DNA of 64,000 nt from Vallitaleaceae bacterium. Its GTDB lineage: Bacteria; Bacillota; Clostridia; Lachnospirales; Vallitaleaceae. Made by a program: the position numbers and the translations under genes. The notes below the pieces were generated by a model. That model ran no database searches and was not told where the DNA came from. It was given only the letters and a program-made list of their open reading frames with translations. The stretch lies in assembly GCA_028277605.1 (NCBI GenBank), contig JANQFZ010000028.1:34695-98694 (forward strand). Reading direction: 5' to 3'. Shown in pieces: positions 46,556-55,269 of the stretch (position 1 is the first letter of the stretch; each line of letters starts with the position of its first letter).

Positions 46556-47470
46556 TTAAGCTTCTCCAATAATTCTAATTTCTGTACTTAAATTGACTCC
46601 AAATCTTTCTCTCACTGTAAGCTGAATATGTTCAATAAGTTTTATAACGTCTTTTGCACATGCTTGTTTTTTGTTAATAATGAAACCACAATGCTTTTCA
46701 GATACACAAGCACCGCCGATCTGAAAGCCTTTTAAATCTGAATCCATAATTAATTTTCCTGCATAGTACCCTTCCGGTCTCTTAAATGCACTACCTGCAC
46801 TTGGCCATTCTAATGGTTGCTTTTCTTTTCTTTTCTTTTTTAACTCTTCTATCCTTTCAATGATATCCGAAGTCCTTCCTTTTTTTAAATCTAAAGTAGC
46901 ACTGACTACTATCATATCTTTATTTTGAATAGAACTGGAGCGATATCCAAAATCCAAGGCTTGGTTAGATAACATGGTTAAACGACCTTTATCATCAATG
47001 ACTTCCACACTTTCAACCACTTGTTTCATTTCTCCACCATAAGCTCCTGCATTCATAAAGACAGCACCACCAAGTGTACCTGGAATGCCAGAAGCAAACT
47101 CAAATCCTTGCAAGCTGTGTTGAATCATAATCTTAGCTAATTTTGTAAGTAATATACCTGCTTGGGCATACACTTTTTCTCCTGTAACCTTAACCGTATT
47201 CCAATGCTTGTAGATTTGTATGATAACACCTCTAAACCCTTTATCTCTTACCAATAAATTGCTGCCATTACCTATAATAAAATACGGGCAATTAGATGCT
47301 CTACTAACTTCTAAAGCAACTAAAAGTTCCTCAATAGAGGCTGGTTGAATAAAAATATCTGCTGGTCCACCTATCTTAAATGAGGTGTGCTTTGACATAG
47401 GCTCATCGATTCGTATATGTTCTTTTTTAATGCCTTTTTCTAGCTGATCAACTATATTATTACGATTCAT
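46556..47470 (-). CDS. murB: UDP-N-acetylenolpyruvoylglucosamine reductase MurB
   Basis: An FAD-dependent enzyme reducing UDP-GlcNAc-enolpyruvate to UDP-MurNAc in peptidoglycan synthesis. The 304-residue type II form has HTSFKIGGPADIFIQP, GNGSNLLVRDKGFRG, GIPGTLGGAVFMNAGAYGGE and the catalytic-type Ser in PSAGSAFKRP. The late CVSEKHCGFIIN is also typical. First gene of the murB-rapZ-glmR-whiA-crh operon, with a candidate promoter about 125 nt upstream. Confidence 0.97.
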   Translation of the reverse strand: MNRNNIVDQLEKGIKKEHIRIDEPMSKHTSFKIGGPADIFIQPASIEELLVALEVSRASNCPYFIIGNGSNLLVRDKGFRGVIIQIYKHWNTVKVTGEKVYAQAGILLTKLAKIMIQHSLQGFEFASGIPGTLGGAVFMNAGAYGGEMKQVVESVEVIDDKGRLTMLSNQALDFGYRSSSIQNKDMIVVSATLDLKKGRTSDIIERIEELKKKRKEKQPLEWPSAGSAFKRPEGYYAGKLIMDSDLKGFQIGGACVSEKHCGFIINKKQACAKDVIKLIEHIQLTVRERFGVNLSTEIRIIGEA

Positions 47471-47596
47471 TCACTGTTCCCTTTCTAACCTTCTATTCAT
47501 TCTATTCTATTTTCTACACGATATAGTACAGATATTTCGCATGGAACCATCTACTATAATACTTTAGAACAATTAATGGTTAAGATTTCTTAAGCT

Positions 47597-47626
47597 ATTA
47601 TATCATACAGAGGTTTACTCATACAA
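47597..47626 (-). promoter_or_regulatory. Candidate promoter of the murB-crh operon
   Basis: On the minus strand TTGTAT (47621-47626) and TATAAT (47597-47602) are 18 bp apart, with a leader of about 120 nt to murB. It starts immediately after the terminator of the cysteine-rich protein gene. Confidence 0.55.
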
Positions 47627-47648
47627 GAAAATGCCTTTAATAAAAAGT

Positions 47649-47678
47649 ACCCACCATACATTACTTTGTATAGTGGGT
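47649..47678 (-). terminator. Terminator of the cysteine-rich protein gene
   Basis: An 11-bp stem (47649-47659 with 47668-47678) with one pair that is a G-U wobble on the minus strand, followed by ACTTTTTATT on that strand. It lies about 30 nt after the stop codon. Confidence 0.85.
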
Positions 47679-47710
47679 TTAGATTTAGTCAGCCATCTTT
47701 ATGTATTTAT

Positions 47711-47947
47711 TTAATCAAAAAAATGCCTTGCACAATCACAGCACTTCTTACATTTCTTTCTACATTTCTTTTTTCTACCTTTACAAGTACATTTGATTTC
47801 TATTTTACACTTACATTCATCCCAGTCATCTTTACGCCAGTCATCACAATCCCAATCATCTTTATAGCAATCGTCTTCCCAATTATACCAGTCATCATCA
47901 TAGCAATCATAATGTTTTTTATAATCATGGCATTTCTTATGATACAT
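47711..47947 (-). CDS. Small cysteine- and tryptophan-rich protein
   Basis: A 78-residue protein, not recognised. It has 13 Cys; the N-terminal half is acidic with repeated DDW steps (DDDWYNW, KDDWDCDDW, KDDWDEC), and the C-terminal half is basic with CxC, CxxxC and CxxCC spacings (CKCKIEIKCTC, RKKKCRKKCKKCC). The ribosome binding site is excellent (AAGGAGGTGAT, 4 nt before ATG) and a strong terminator follows, so it is very likely translated as a single-gene unit. It has no signal peptide. It could be a metal-binding or spore-coat/crust-type protein; neither is established. Confidence 0.78.
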   Translation of the reverse strand: MYHKKCHDYKKHYDCYDDDWYNWEDDCYKDDWDCDDWRKDDWDECKCKIEIKCTCKGRKKKCRKKCKKCCDCARHFFD

Positions 47948-48103
47948 CCTATCACCTCCTTAGAGCCTACTATAAGTAGTATAACTACCTATGTCTGATA
48001 TATAATATGCTGAAAAGAGGTGATTTGTGTAGGTTTGTCCACATTTAATTTTGTATGTCTAAAAAAGATAATACTAGTCTTGTGACCAGTTAGTAATTAG
48101 TTA

Positions 48104-48138
48104 AAAAATGCTATTACCTTGTAGATAATAGCATTTTT
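48104..48138 (-). terminator. Terminator after glucokinase gene
   Basis: A perfect 13-bp stem (48104-48116 with 48126-48138) with a 9-nt loop, followed by a T-run on the minus strand and A-run before it, just after the stop codon at 48166. Confidence 0.85.
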
Positions 48139-48165
48139 AATAAGATTTTATATGTAATAAAAAGA

Positions 48166-49122
48166 TTACTCGTAGACTTTATATAGCATAGCAGCACCAA
48201 TGATGCCAGCATCATTGCCTAATTCTGCTACTTTTAGTTGTGTTTTAAATTGGTCTTTTCCACCATATATTTCATCAAGCATTTTTTCTTTTAATGGTAC
48301 GATTAAATTATCCCCTTGAGCAGATACACCCCCACCTAAAACAATGACTTCAGGCTGGAAGATATTGATTACATTAACTAATCCAATAGCTAAATATTCA
48401 ATATATTGAGTAACCAATAGTTGAGCTGTTTTATCCTGGTTATCAGCGGCATCAAAGACAATCTTTGCGTTTATTTTTTCTAATTGATTATCTACTAGCT
48501 TATTTAGAAGTGATTCAGGATTAGCTTTGGCAGCTTTTTTAGCATCTCTAATTAATGCTGTCGCAGATGAATAGGCTTCCCAGCACCCTTTTCTACCGCA
48601 GCTGCAAGGTTCGCCGTTTGCTTGAATGACCGTATGACCAAGCTCAGCACCTCCATGATAACTTCCAGTGATGATTTTCCCATCGATAACAATACCTGCT
48701 CCAAGACCTGTACCAAGTGTTATAGCTACAAGATTAGAGTATTCTTCTCCAGCACCGCTTTCATATTCTCCTAAAGCCGCAGCATTAGCATCATTTTCAA
48801 TATAAACAGGCTTATTCAGGTATTTTTGAAATTCTTCTCTTACTGGTGTATTTTTAAACTTTAAATTATTCGCATAGACAATCAATCCGTTTTCTGTATC
48901 TGGAGTTCCCGGACTGCCAATACCTACAGAATGGATATCCTCTTCTGTTAAGCCTTCTGCTTGTATGAGCTTATTTGCGAGGGCACCCATATCTTTAATA
49001 ATCTCTTTATAGTCTCTCTCTCTATAGGTTGGTGTCGAATCTTTTCTAATCATGGTTCCATTTTCGTCTACGATTGCCATAGCGATATTGGTTCCACCTA
49101 AATCTATCCCTATATTATACAT
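48166..49122 (-). CDS. glcK: ROK-family glucokinase
   Basis: A 318-residue sugar kinase that phosphorylates glucose with ATP. ROK motifs: GIDLGGTNIAMAIVD (about 4-18), VYIENDANAAALGE, ITLGTGLGAGIV, GHTVIQANGEPCSCGRKGC (zinc-binding CxCGxxGC), and LGGGVSAQGD. The ribosome binding site is AGGAGG. It is 48 nt after hprK on the same strand, so both are probably one transcript. This links glucose entry into glycolysis with carbon-catabolite kinase signalling. Confidence 0.94.
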   Translation of the reverse strand: MYNIGIDLGGTNIAMAIVDENGTMIRKDSTPTYRERDYKEIIKDMGALANKLIQAEGLTEEDIHSVGIGSPGTPDTENGLIVYANNLKFKNTPVREEFQKYLNKPVYIENDANAAALGEYESGAGEEYSNLVAITLGTGLGAGIVIDGKIITGSYHGGAELGHTVIQANGEPCSCGRKGCWEAYSSATALIRDAKKAAKANPESLLNKLVDNQLEKINAKIVFDAADNQDKTAQLLVTQYIEYLAIGLVNVINIFQPEVIVLGGGVSAQGDNLIVPLKEKMLDEIYGGKDQFKTQLKVAELGNDAGIIGAAMLYKVYE

Positions 49123-49170
49123 ATTTGCCTCCTGTAATTCTCATTATATATTGTGTTTAAACCCAATGAT

Positions 49171-50124
49171 TTATGATGGATTGGATTTTTCTCTTTCCTC
49201 TGTACGCTTCTTAAGATTCCCCATAACTCTATTGTTTAGCTCAACTGCCGCATTATAGCCCATCTGCTTTTGTCTGTAATTGATAGCAGCTGATTCTACA
49301 ATAATGGCAAGATTTCGACCAGGTCGGATAGGTATGGAATGACAGGTTACTTTGTTTTCTAATATCTCAATAAATTCTTCATTCATACCCAATCGGTCAT
49401 ATTCTTTCTCTGGATCCCATTCTTCTAACTTAATAACCAGATCTATATTCTGCTTTTCTTTAACAGATTCAACCCCAAATAGGGTCTTAACATCTATGAT
49501 ACCTATTCCTCTAAGCTCTATAAAATGCCTTATGATATCAGGTGATGAACCAAGAAGTGTTTCTTCTGATACTTTTTTAATTTCAACTACATCATCAGCC
49601 ACTAAACGATGTCCTCGCTTGATCAATTCTAAAGCGGCTTCACTTTTACCAATACCACTTTCTCCCATAATAAGAACACCTTCACCGTAAACATCTACTA
49701 AAACACCGTGGATGGATATTCTAGGGGCTAACTGCACCTTTAGCCATCGAATAATTTCTGCCATAAAGGAAGATGTGCTTTTGTGAGATAAAAACAAAGG
49801 GACATTATTTTTATAGGCGAGACCTAAAATACCTTCATCAGGCTCTAGTCCACGACAAAATACCAAACAGGGTATTTGGCTTTCAAATAGCTTTTTCAAT
49901 ATATTTAACCGACATTTTTGGGGCATTTTTTCAAGATAGGTATATTCAACTTTACCAACAATTTGAACTCTTTGAGGGTCAAAATAGTCAAAAAAACCAA
50001 CTAATTGAAGAGCAGGTCTATTAACATCAGCTTGACTAATATCAATATCCAAACTCATCTCTGGTGTTAAATTAATCAAATTCATTTTTTCAACAATTTC
50101 TGTTAACTTAACCTTATAGTTCAT
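49171..50124 (-). CDS. hprK: HPr kinase/phosphorylase
   Basis: A bifunctional enzyme that phosphorylates and dephosphorylates Ser46 of HPr and Crh, controlling carbon-catabolite repression. The 317-residue protein has an N-terminal domain (about 1-130), His139 in IHGVLVD, Walker A GESGIGKS (154-161), VADDVVE (176-182) and the signature ELRGIGIIDV. The length is usual. A candidate promoter lies 50 nt upstream. Its likely partner Crh is encoded about 5 kb away; a PTS HPr is not in the window. Confidence 0.97.
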   Translation of the reverse strand: MNYKVKLTEIVEKMNLINLTPEMSLDIDISQADVNRPALQLVGFFDYFDPQRVQIVGKVEYTYLEKMPQKCRLNILKKLFESQIPCLVFCRGLEPDEGILGLAYKNNVPLFLSHKSTSSFMAEIIRWLKVQLAPRISIHGVLVDVYGEGVLIMGESGIGKSEAALELIKRGHRLVADDVVEIKKVSEETLLGSSPDIIRHFIELRGIGIIDVKTLFGVESVKEKQNIDLVIKLEEWDPEKEYDRLGMNEEFIEILENKVTCHSIPIRPGRNLAIIVESAAINYRQKQMGYNAAVELNNRVMGNLKKRTEEREKSNPS

Positions 50125-50150
50125 ATTGGCCTCCTCAGACGTTTAGTACA

Positions 50151-50179
50151 ATTTTACCATAATGACTAGTTGACATCAA
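50151..50179 (-). promoter_or_regulatory. Candidate promoter of hprK-glcK
   Basis: On the minus strand TTGATG (50174-50179) and TAAAAT (50151-50156) are separated by 17 bp, ahead of hprK. The match is moderate. Confidence 0.5.
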
Positions 50180-50244
50180 TATGATATTGACCCTTTCTGA
50201 CATTAAATACATAAGGCAACTTAAAGAATTATGTTTTGGATATA

Positions 50245-51030
50245 TTATAACTTAACATCTATGTTTTTACCTAATTGAACATCATGAACTTGATTTTCTT
50301 CTTGAACGCTATCCTTTTTACTCTTTTCTATAGTCTCTTGTTGCCTTTCTTCACTTATGTGTTCTTCTATTCTGTTGTTTTCCTTTTGAGAGCTCTCAAC
50401 TTCTTTACTAGCTTTCTTTACTAATTGACTTGCTTGCCCTAAAGAACTCATAGCTTCCTGCTCAATTCGATCAGCTCTTGTGCGGTAAGCTCCAGATTGC
50501 TTTACCCTATAATCATTAGAAGTAATACTTTGTCCACGACCTCTATCTGTTTCAACCTGTTTCCCTAGAATCTTAGCATCTTGTCTAAGCTTTCTTGCTA
50601 TACTGAGTTTATTAGTAGCTGTATCTAATGCTTTTGAAGCTTTAATCATCGTTTTTAGTGGTATGGATGTTATACCTGTCTCTGCTTGGATTTCCTCTAG
50701 CTCTGTTGGTGGCTTATGATTTTTTTCTTTATTTTTGATGGCTTGTTCTTCTGCTTCTTCTATTTTCTTCTCAGCTTCTTCCATCTTATCTTTTAATTCC
50801 TCTTCTCTAATTCTGATAATGAGCTCTTCTTTTTGTTCTTCTATTAATTCTAGTTTTTTTTGCTTTTCTTGTGCAGACATGTCTTCATTGTTTTTAATGC
50901 TTTCTATTCGCTTATCCAAATTATCCATTTGATTTTGCAGCTTTTCAAGTAAAGTATTTTTTTCTTTTTGTTGATTTAAACCCTGACTATTCATGTTGAT
51001 TGTATTGTTCATAGTCGTGTTAATAATCAT
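50245..51030 (-). CDS. Coiled-coil protein of unknown function
   Basis: A 261-residue hydrophilic protein with a long charged coiled coil (about 20-115: repeated Glu/Lys/Leu heptads, EEELKDKMEEAEKKIEEAEEQA), a short middle domain (SIPLKTMIKASKALDTATNKLSIARKLRQDAK) and an acidic C-terminus. No signal peptide or membrane segment. The ATG at 51030 is chosen because AAGGTG lies upstream with good spacing. Resembles uncharacterised clostridial coiled-coil proteins. It is upstream of hprK on the same strand. Confidence 0.65.
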   Translation of the reverse strand: MIINTTMNNTINMNSQGLNQQKEKNTLLEKLQNQMDNLDKRIESIKNNEDMSAQEKQKKLELIEEQKEELIIRIREEELKDKMEEAEKKIEEAEEQAIKNKEKNHKPPTELEEIQAETGITSIPLKTMIKASKALDTATNKLSIARKLRQDAKILGKQVETDRGRGQSITSNDYRVKQSGAYRTRADRIEQEAMSSLGQASQLVKKASKEVESSQKENNRIEEHISEERQQETIEKSKKDSVQEENQVHDVQLGKNIDVKL

Positions 51031-51283
51031 AGTCTTCACCTTCTCCATAGATTCTCTTACATAATATATCGTTCATTTCATAGATAGTCTTAATTATGAG
51101 TTTCCATATTTTATCTCTAATTAATAATTGCATGAATATAACGCTTTATAATATCTCATCACGTTTGGAGATGCTTGAATAATCATCATTAGTAAATCCA
51201 AAAAAAAATCAAAATTCCCTTTATCAATGCAAAGGTTTCTTGTACAATAGAGAGTAATGTTGCATTTAGGAGGCTTTGAAAAC

Positions 51284-53059
51284 TTGACGGTTCAATCCAA
51301 TACTTCAATAAAAAAACAAAAGTCGTTATCCTGTCTTAAAAAATATATCAAAAAATACTTCGTTTCTTACTTAATAGGCTTTGCCGCATTGATTTTTGTT
51401 AATCTAATTTTATTACAATTTCCAATGATTACTGGTAGAATAACGGATGGTCTTAGGGCTGAGAGCTATTCCTTGATTAACCTTAGAGATGATATTATTC
51501 TGCTATTAGTATTGGGTCTATTGGTAACTGTAGGTCGATTCATTTGGCGCTATTTCATCTTTGGAACCTCTAGAAAAATAGAGTATGGGTTAAGAGGTGA
51601 TTTTTTCTGGCATCTGGAAAAACTATCACTTAGATTTTTTAACGAGCATAAAACTGGTGATTTAATGGCACACGCAACCAATGATTTAAACGCAATAAGA
51701 ATGATGGTTGGTCCAGGCGTTCTTATGGTATTGGATGCTGTGATATTAACACTTTTAGTGGTTTCAAAAATGTTAATAGATATTAACGTTACTTTGACCT
51801 TATTTGCCATCATTCCTCTACCCATCATTACTGTAGCTAGTACTCTGCTTGGTAAAATTATAAAGAGCCGATTTAAGGAAAAACAAGAAGCTTTCTCTAG
51901 AATGACAGAGATGGTACAAGAAAACATTTCAGGTATAAGAATCATAAAAGCCTTTGTTCAAGAGGCTAAAGAAATATGCGTTTTTAATAAAACTAATCAA
52001 AACAATTATAATAAAAATATGCGCGTGGTTAAGCTTTTTGCTTTGTTATTCCCTTTAGCAAACTTAATAACAGGATTAAGCATTGCCCTTGCTTTAGGGT
52101 ACGGTGGTTACTTGACTATGATTGGACAATTGTCTCTAGGGCGTTTTGTTGCTTTTATTCAGTATATCTTAATGCTGGTATGGCCTATGTTAGCCTTGGG
52201 ATGGTGTATCAACATTATTTCACAAGGAACTGCTTCCTTAAAGCGATTTCAAATTATTTTAAACGAACAGCCTGATATTTATGATAACCCCAATACTAAA
52301 GCTATTCATCATATTGATGGATCAATCTTGTTTAAAAACCTTACTTTTATGTATCCAAACACATCTCTTCATGCTTTAAATCAGATTACCCTTACCATCA
52401 AGCAAGGACAAACACTAGGTATCGTAGGGCGGACGGGTAGTGGTAAAACTACTTTAGTTAATCTATTACTTCGATTATTTGATCCCCCTAGAGGCACTAT
52501 CTATATAGACGGTCATGATATATTGGACATTCCTCTAAAGGTTCTAAGAAACCATATCGGCTATGTTCCACAAGACAATTTTCTATTTTCTGAAACCATT
52601 GAACGTAATATTTCTTTTGCTTTTAATAAAAGCTATAGCGAACAAGTTATAGAAGCAGCTAAAAAAGCCAATGTACATGAAAATATTGCAGAATTTCCTA
52701 TGGACTATCAAACCATGATAGGTGAACGTGGTGTTACTCTATCCGGAGGTCAAAAACAAAGAATTTCTTTAGCTAGAGCATTAATGATAAAAGCACCGAT
52801 AATGATTTTAGATGATTCGGTTTCAGCCGTGGACACAAAAACAGAAGAAAAAATCTTACAAGAGCTAGTTAATGAAAGAAAAAACAAAACAACGCTTATT
52901 ATTGCTCATAGGCTATCAACCATTAAAAATGCAGATAAAATCATCGTTATTGATGATGGCAGGATAGTTGAAAGCGGAACACATGATGAACTCCTATTAA
53001 ATAAAAGTATCTATTATGATATGTTTCAATTACAGCAACTGGAACTTGCAGAAGAATAG
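51284..53059 (+). CDS. ABC exporter half-transporter with degenerate Walker B (BmrC-like)
   Basis: About 591 residues: six membrane helices (about 25-310) then an ATP-binding domain. Walker A is GRTGSGKT, signature LSGGQKQR, but the Walker B reads MILDDSVSAVD, with Asp in place of the catalytic Glu. The next gene has the complementary canonical site, as in the BmrC/BmrD multidrug exporter of Bacillus. A TTG start at 51284 is chosen because AGGAGG lies 10 nt upstream; the ATG at 51257 precedes that ribosome binding site. Confidence 0.88.
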   Translation: MTVQSNTSIKKQKSLSCLKKYIKKYFVSYLIGFAALIFVNLILLQFPMITGRITDGLRAESYSLINLRDDIILLLVLGLLVTVGRFIWRYFIFGTSRKIEYGLRGDFFWHLEKLSLRFFNEHKTGDLMAHATNDLNAIRMMVGPGVLMVLDAVILTLLVVSKMLIDINVTLTLFAIIPLPIITVASTLLGKIIKSRFKEKQEAFSRMTEMVQENISGIRIIKAFVQEAKEICVFNKTNQNNYNKNMRVVKLFALLFPLANLITGLSIALALGYGGYLTMIGQLSLGRFVAFIQYILMLVWPMLALGWCINIISQGTASLKRFQIILNEQPDIYDNPNTKAIHHIDGSILFKNLTFMYPNTSLHALNQITLTIKQGQTLGIVGRTGSGKTTLVNLLLRLFDPPRGTIYIDGHDILDIPLKVLRNHIGYVPQDNFLFSETIERNISFAFNKSYSEQVIEAAKKANVHENIAEFPMDYQTMIGERGVTLSGGQKQRISLARALMIKAPIMILDDSVSAVDTKTEEKILQELVNERKNKTTLIIAHRLSTIKNADKIIVIDDGRIVESGTHDELLLNKSIYYDMFQLQQLELAEE

Positions 53060-53070
53060 GTGGTGGAAAA

Positions 53071-55143
53071 ATGTCAGGTATGCGTTTTGAAGAAGGCGAT
53101 ATGAAGCAAGGCTACGATAAAGCTCTGTTAAAGAGATTAATTTCCTATACTAAAGGTTATATTAAGTATATTGTCATTTCTTTAATACTCTTATTAGGAG
53201 TTATAGGACTGGAATTGTATAGTCCAATTCTTATTGGTCAGGCAGTAGATAACATTATCATTAATTATGATAGAACCTATTCTATTGTAGACAAAAGTAT
53301 GGAAGATGCTATTAGAGTTAAAGATTTCTATCTTATTGAGGATGAAAAAGATATGTATAAGACATCCTTAAAAACCAAAATTATACTTAACAGTTCAGAA
53401 GAACCTACTTATTTTTTACTAGCAGGTGTTACAACCCATGTACTAAATGCTATTTCAGATAATACTGATGTTATCACCACACCTAATAATACATACTCTA
53501 TTTTAATCAATGAGCAGTCTTATCCAGTCATACCACTCAACAGCGAAGAACTATCACTTTTAAGAAGACGTGATATTAATAGGCTTATAAAAACAACAGC
53601 TTTGTTTGCTCTAGTTATTCTTGGTAGTTTGATTCTAAATTATTTTCAAACCATACTTTTACATTATACAGGGCAAAAAATAATCTATAAAATCCGAGAG
53701 GAAGTCTTTACCCATATTCAACGACTATCTCTAAAATTTTTTAATAATAATCCAGTGGGTAAACTTGTTACCAGAGTTACGAATGATACCGAGACACTTA
53801 ATGAAATGTATACTAGTGTTATCGTCAATTCAGCCAAGAGTGTTTTAATACTCGTGGGTATTACGATGATGATGTTTGTTCTACATGTTAAACTAACACT
53901 GGCGGTATTATGTGTTACTCCCTTAATTTTATTGATTACGGTATTATTTAGACATTTTTCAAAAAAGGTCTATAGGGAAGTTAGAACTAGAGTTGCTAAG
54001 ATAAACACTTTTTTATCTGAACATATATCTGGTATGAAAGTGGTTCAGATCTTTTGTCAGGAAGAAAGAAAAATGGATGAGTTTGACAACGAAAATAGCA
54101 AACTAAAGAAGGCTCATTTTAAGCATCTCATCCTCTTTGGTATTTATAGACCTTCCATGTATTTACTTTATGTTATTGGTCTTGGTGTTGTTCTTGGGTA
54201 TGGAGGCTGGCAAGTTCTTAACGATGCCTTGACTTTAGGAACACTGGTTGTTTTTATTCAATATATATCTAAGTTTTTTGATCCCATACAACGTCTTGCA
54301 GAGCAGTTTAATATTTTACAAGCTGCTATGGCTTCTGCTGAAAAAATATTTGCTTTACTAGATGAAAAACCTGATTTAAAAGATTCTAAGTATGCCAAAC
54401 CTTTAGTTTCTACACAAGGTAGTATTGAATTTAGAAACGTGTGGTTTGCTTATGATCAACAAGAATGGGTATTAAAAAATGTTTCTTTTAAAGTACAGCC
54501 AGGTGAAATTGTGGCTTTTGTTGGTGCTACTGGGGCTGGAAAAACTTCTATACTGAACCTTATTGGACGATATTTTGAGATTAGTAAAGGCACCATACTG
54601 ATAGATGGTCAAGATATCAAACACTATAGTATTCAAAGTCTACGTTCTCATATTGGTCAGATGCTTCAAGATGTCTTTATTTTTACCGGTGATATTAAGA
54701 GTAATATCCGACTGAATAACCATAGAATTTCAGATGAAGCTATTATAAAGGCTGCTGAGTATGTTAACGCTGATTTATTTATACAAAAACTACCTGAAAA
54801 GTATGATGAAAAGGTTTATGAAAGAGGCTCTACTCTATCTGCTGGGCAGCGTCAGTTATTGTCTTTTGCTAGAACTTTAGCTTTTGATCCTTCTATTTTA
54901 ATTTTAGATGAGGCAACCGCTAACATAGATACAGAGACAGAAGCACTCATACAAGATGCTTTATACAAGCTTATGAAAGGAAGAACGACTTTAGTTGTGG
55001 CACATCGGCTTTCTACTATACAACATGCAGATAAAATCGTTGTCCTTCATAAAGGTAGAATTAAAGAAATAGGAAATCATCAAGAGCTACTTGCTAAGAA
55101 GGGTTTGTATTATCAATTGTATCAGCTCCAGTATCAAGAATGA
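53071..55143 (+). CDS. ABC exporter half-transporter with extracellular insertion (BmrD-like)
   Basis: A 690-residue partner of the preceding gene, separated by 11 nt. Between membrane helices 1 and 2 there is an insertion of about 110 residues (about 60-165), which is expected extracellularly and matches the large BmrD-type insertion. The ATPase has Walker A GATGAGKT, Walker B LILDEATANID with the catalytic Glu, and an altered signature LSAGQRQL. Thus one composite ATP site is degenerate (partner Walker B with this signature) and one is functional. Probably a heterodimeric multidrug or peptide exporter. Confidence 0.9.
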   Translation: MSGMRFEEGDMKQGYDKALLKRLISYTKGYIKYIVISLILLLGVIGLELYSPILIGQAVDNIIINYDRTYSIVDKSMEDAIRVKDFYLIEDEKDMYKTSLKTKIILNSSEEPTYFLLAGVTTHVLNAISDNTDVITTPNNTYSILINEQSYPVIPLNSEELSLLRRRDINRLIKTTALFALVILGSLILNYFQTILLHYTGQKIIYKIREEVFTHIQRLSLKFFNNNPVGKLVTRVTNDTETLNEMYTSVIVNSAKSVLILVGITMMMFVLHVKLTLAVLCVTPLILLITVLFRHFSKKVYREVRTRVAKINTFLSEHISGMKVVQIFCQEERKMDEFDNENSKLKKAHFKHLILFGIYRPSMYLLYVIGLGVVLGYGGWQVLNDALTLGTLVVFIQYISKFFDPIQRLAEQFNILQAAMASAEKIFALLDEKPDLKDSKYAKPLVSTQGSIEFRNVWFAYDQQEWVLKNVSFKVQPGEIVAFVGATGAGKTSILNLIGRYFEISKGTILIDGQDIKHYSIQSLRSHIGQMLQDVFIFTGDIKSNIRLNNHRISDEAIIKAAEYVNADLFIQKLPEKYDEKVYERGSTLSAGQRQLLSFARTLAFDPSILILDEATANIDTETEALIQDALYKLMKGRTTLVVAHRLSTIQHADKIVVLHKGRIKEIGNHQELLAKKGLYYQLYQLQYQE

Positions 55144-55210
55144 GCCCACTTTTTTTGCTTTTTAAGAAACATTAAATATAAATAGGTTCTAATGTTCGTA
55201 ACCTAAATAT

Positions 55211-55238
55211 TTCACATATTTATGATATATGATATAAT
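55211..55238 (+). promoter_or_regulatory. Promoter of the predicted restriction endonuclease gene
   Basis: TTCACA (55211-55216), a 16-bp spacer and TATAAT (55233-55238), about 30 nt before the start codon at 55270. It is not flanked by the inverted repeat found at the methyltransferase promoter. Confidence 0.6.
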
Positions 55239-55269
55239 ATGTTAATGATGATTTTAAGGAGTAATGTTA

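Noticed and set aside
47666..47998. A 110-residue hydrophobic open frame on the plus strand
   Set aside because: It is the exact antisense of the cysteine-rich gene, whose minus-strand reading has a perfect ribosome binding site and terminator; the hydrophobic character simply mirrors Asp/Lys/Cys codons.
51550..51945. A 131-residue minus-strand open frame
   Set aside because: It lies inside the membrane domain of the ABC exporter gene on the opposite strand; no signals or recognisable domain.
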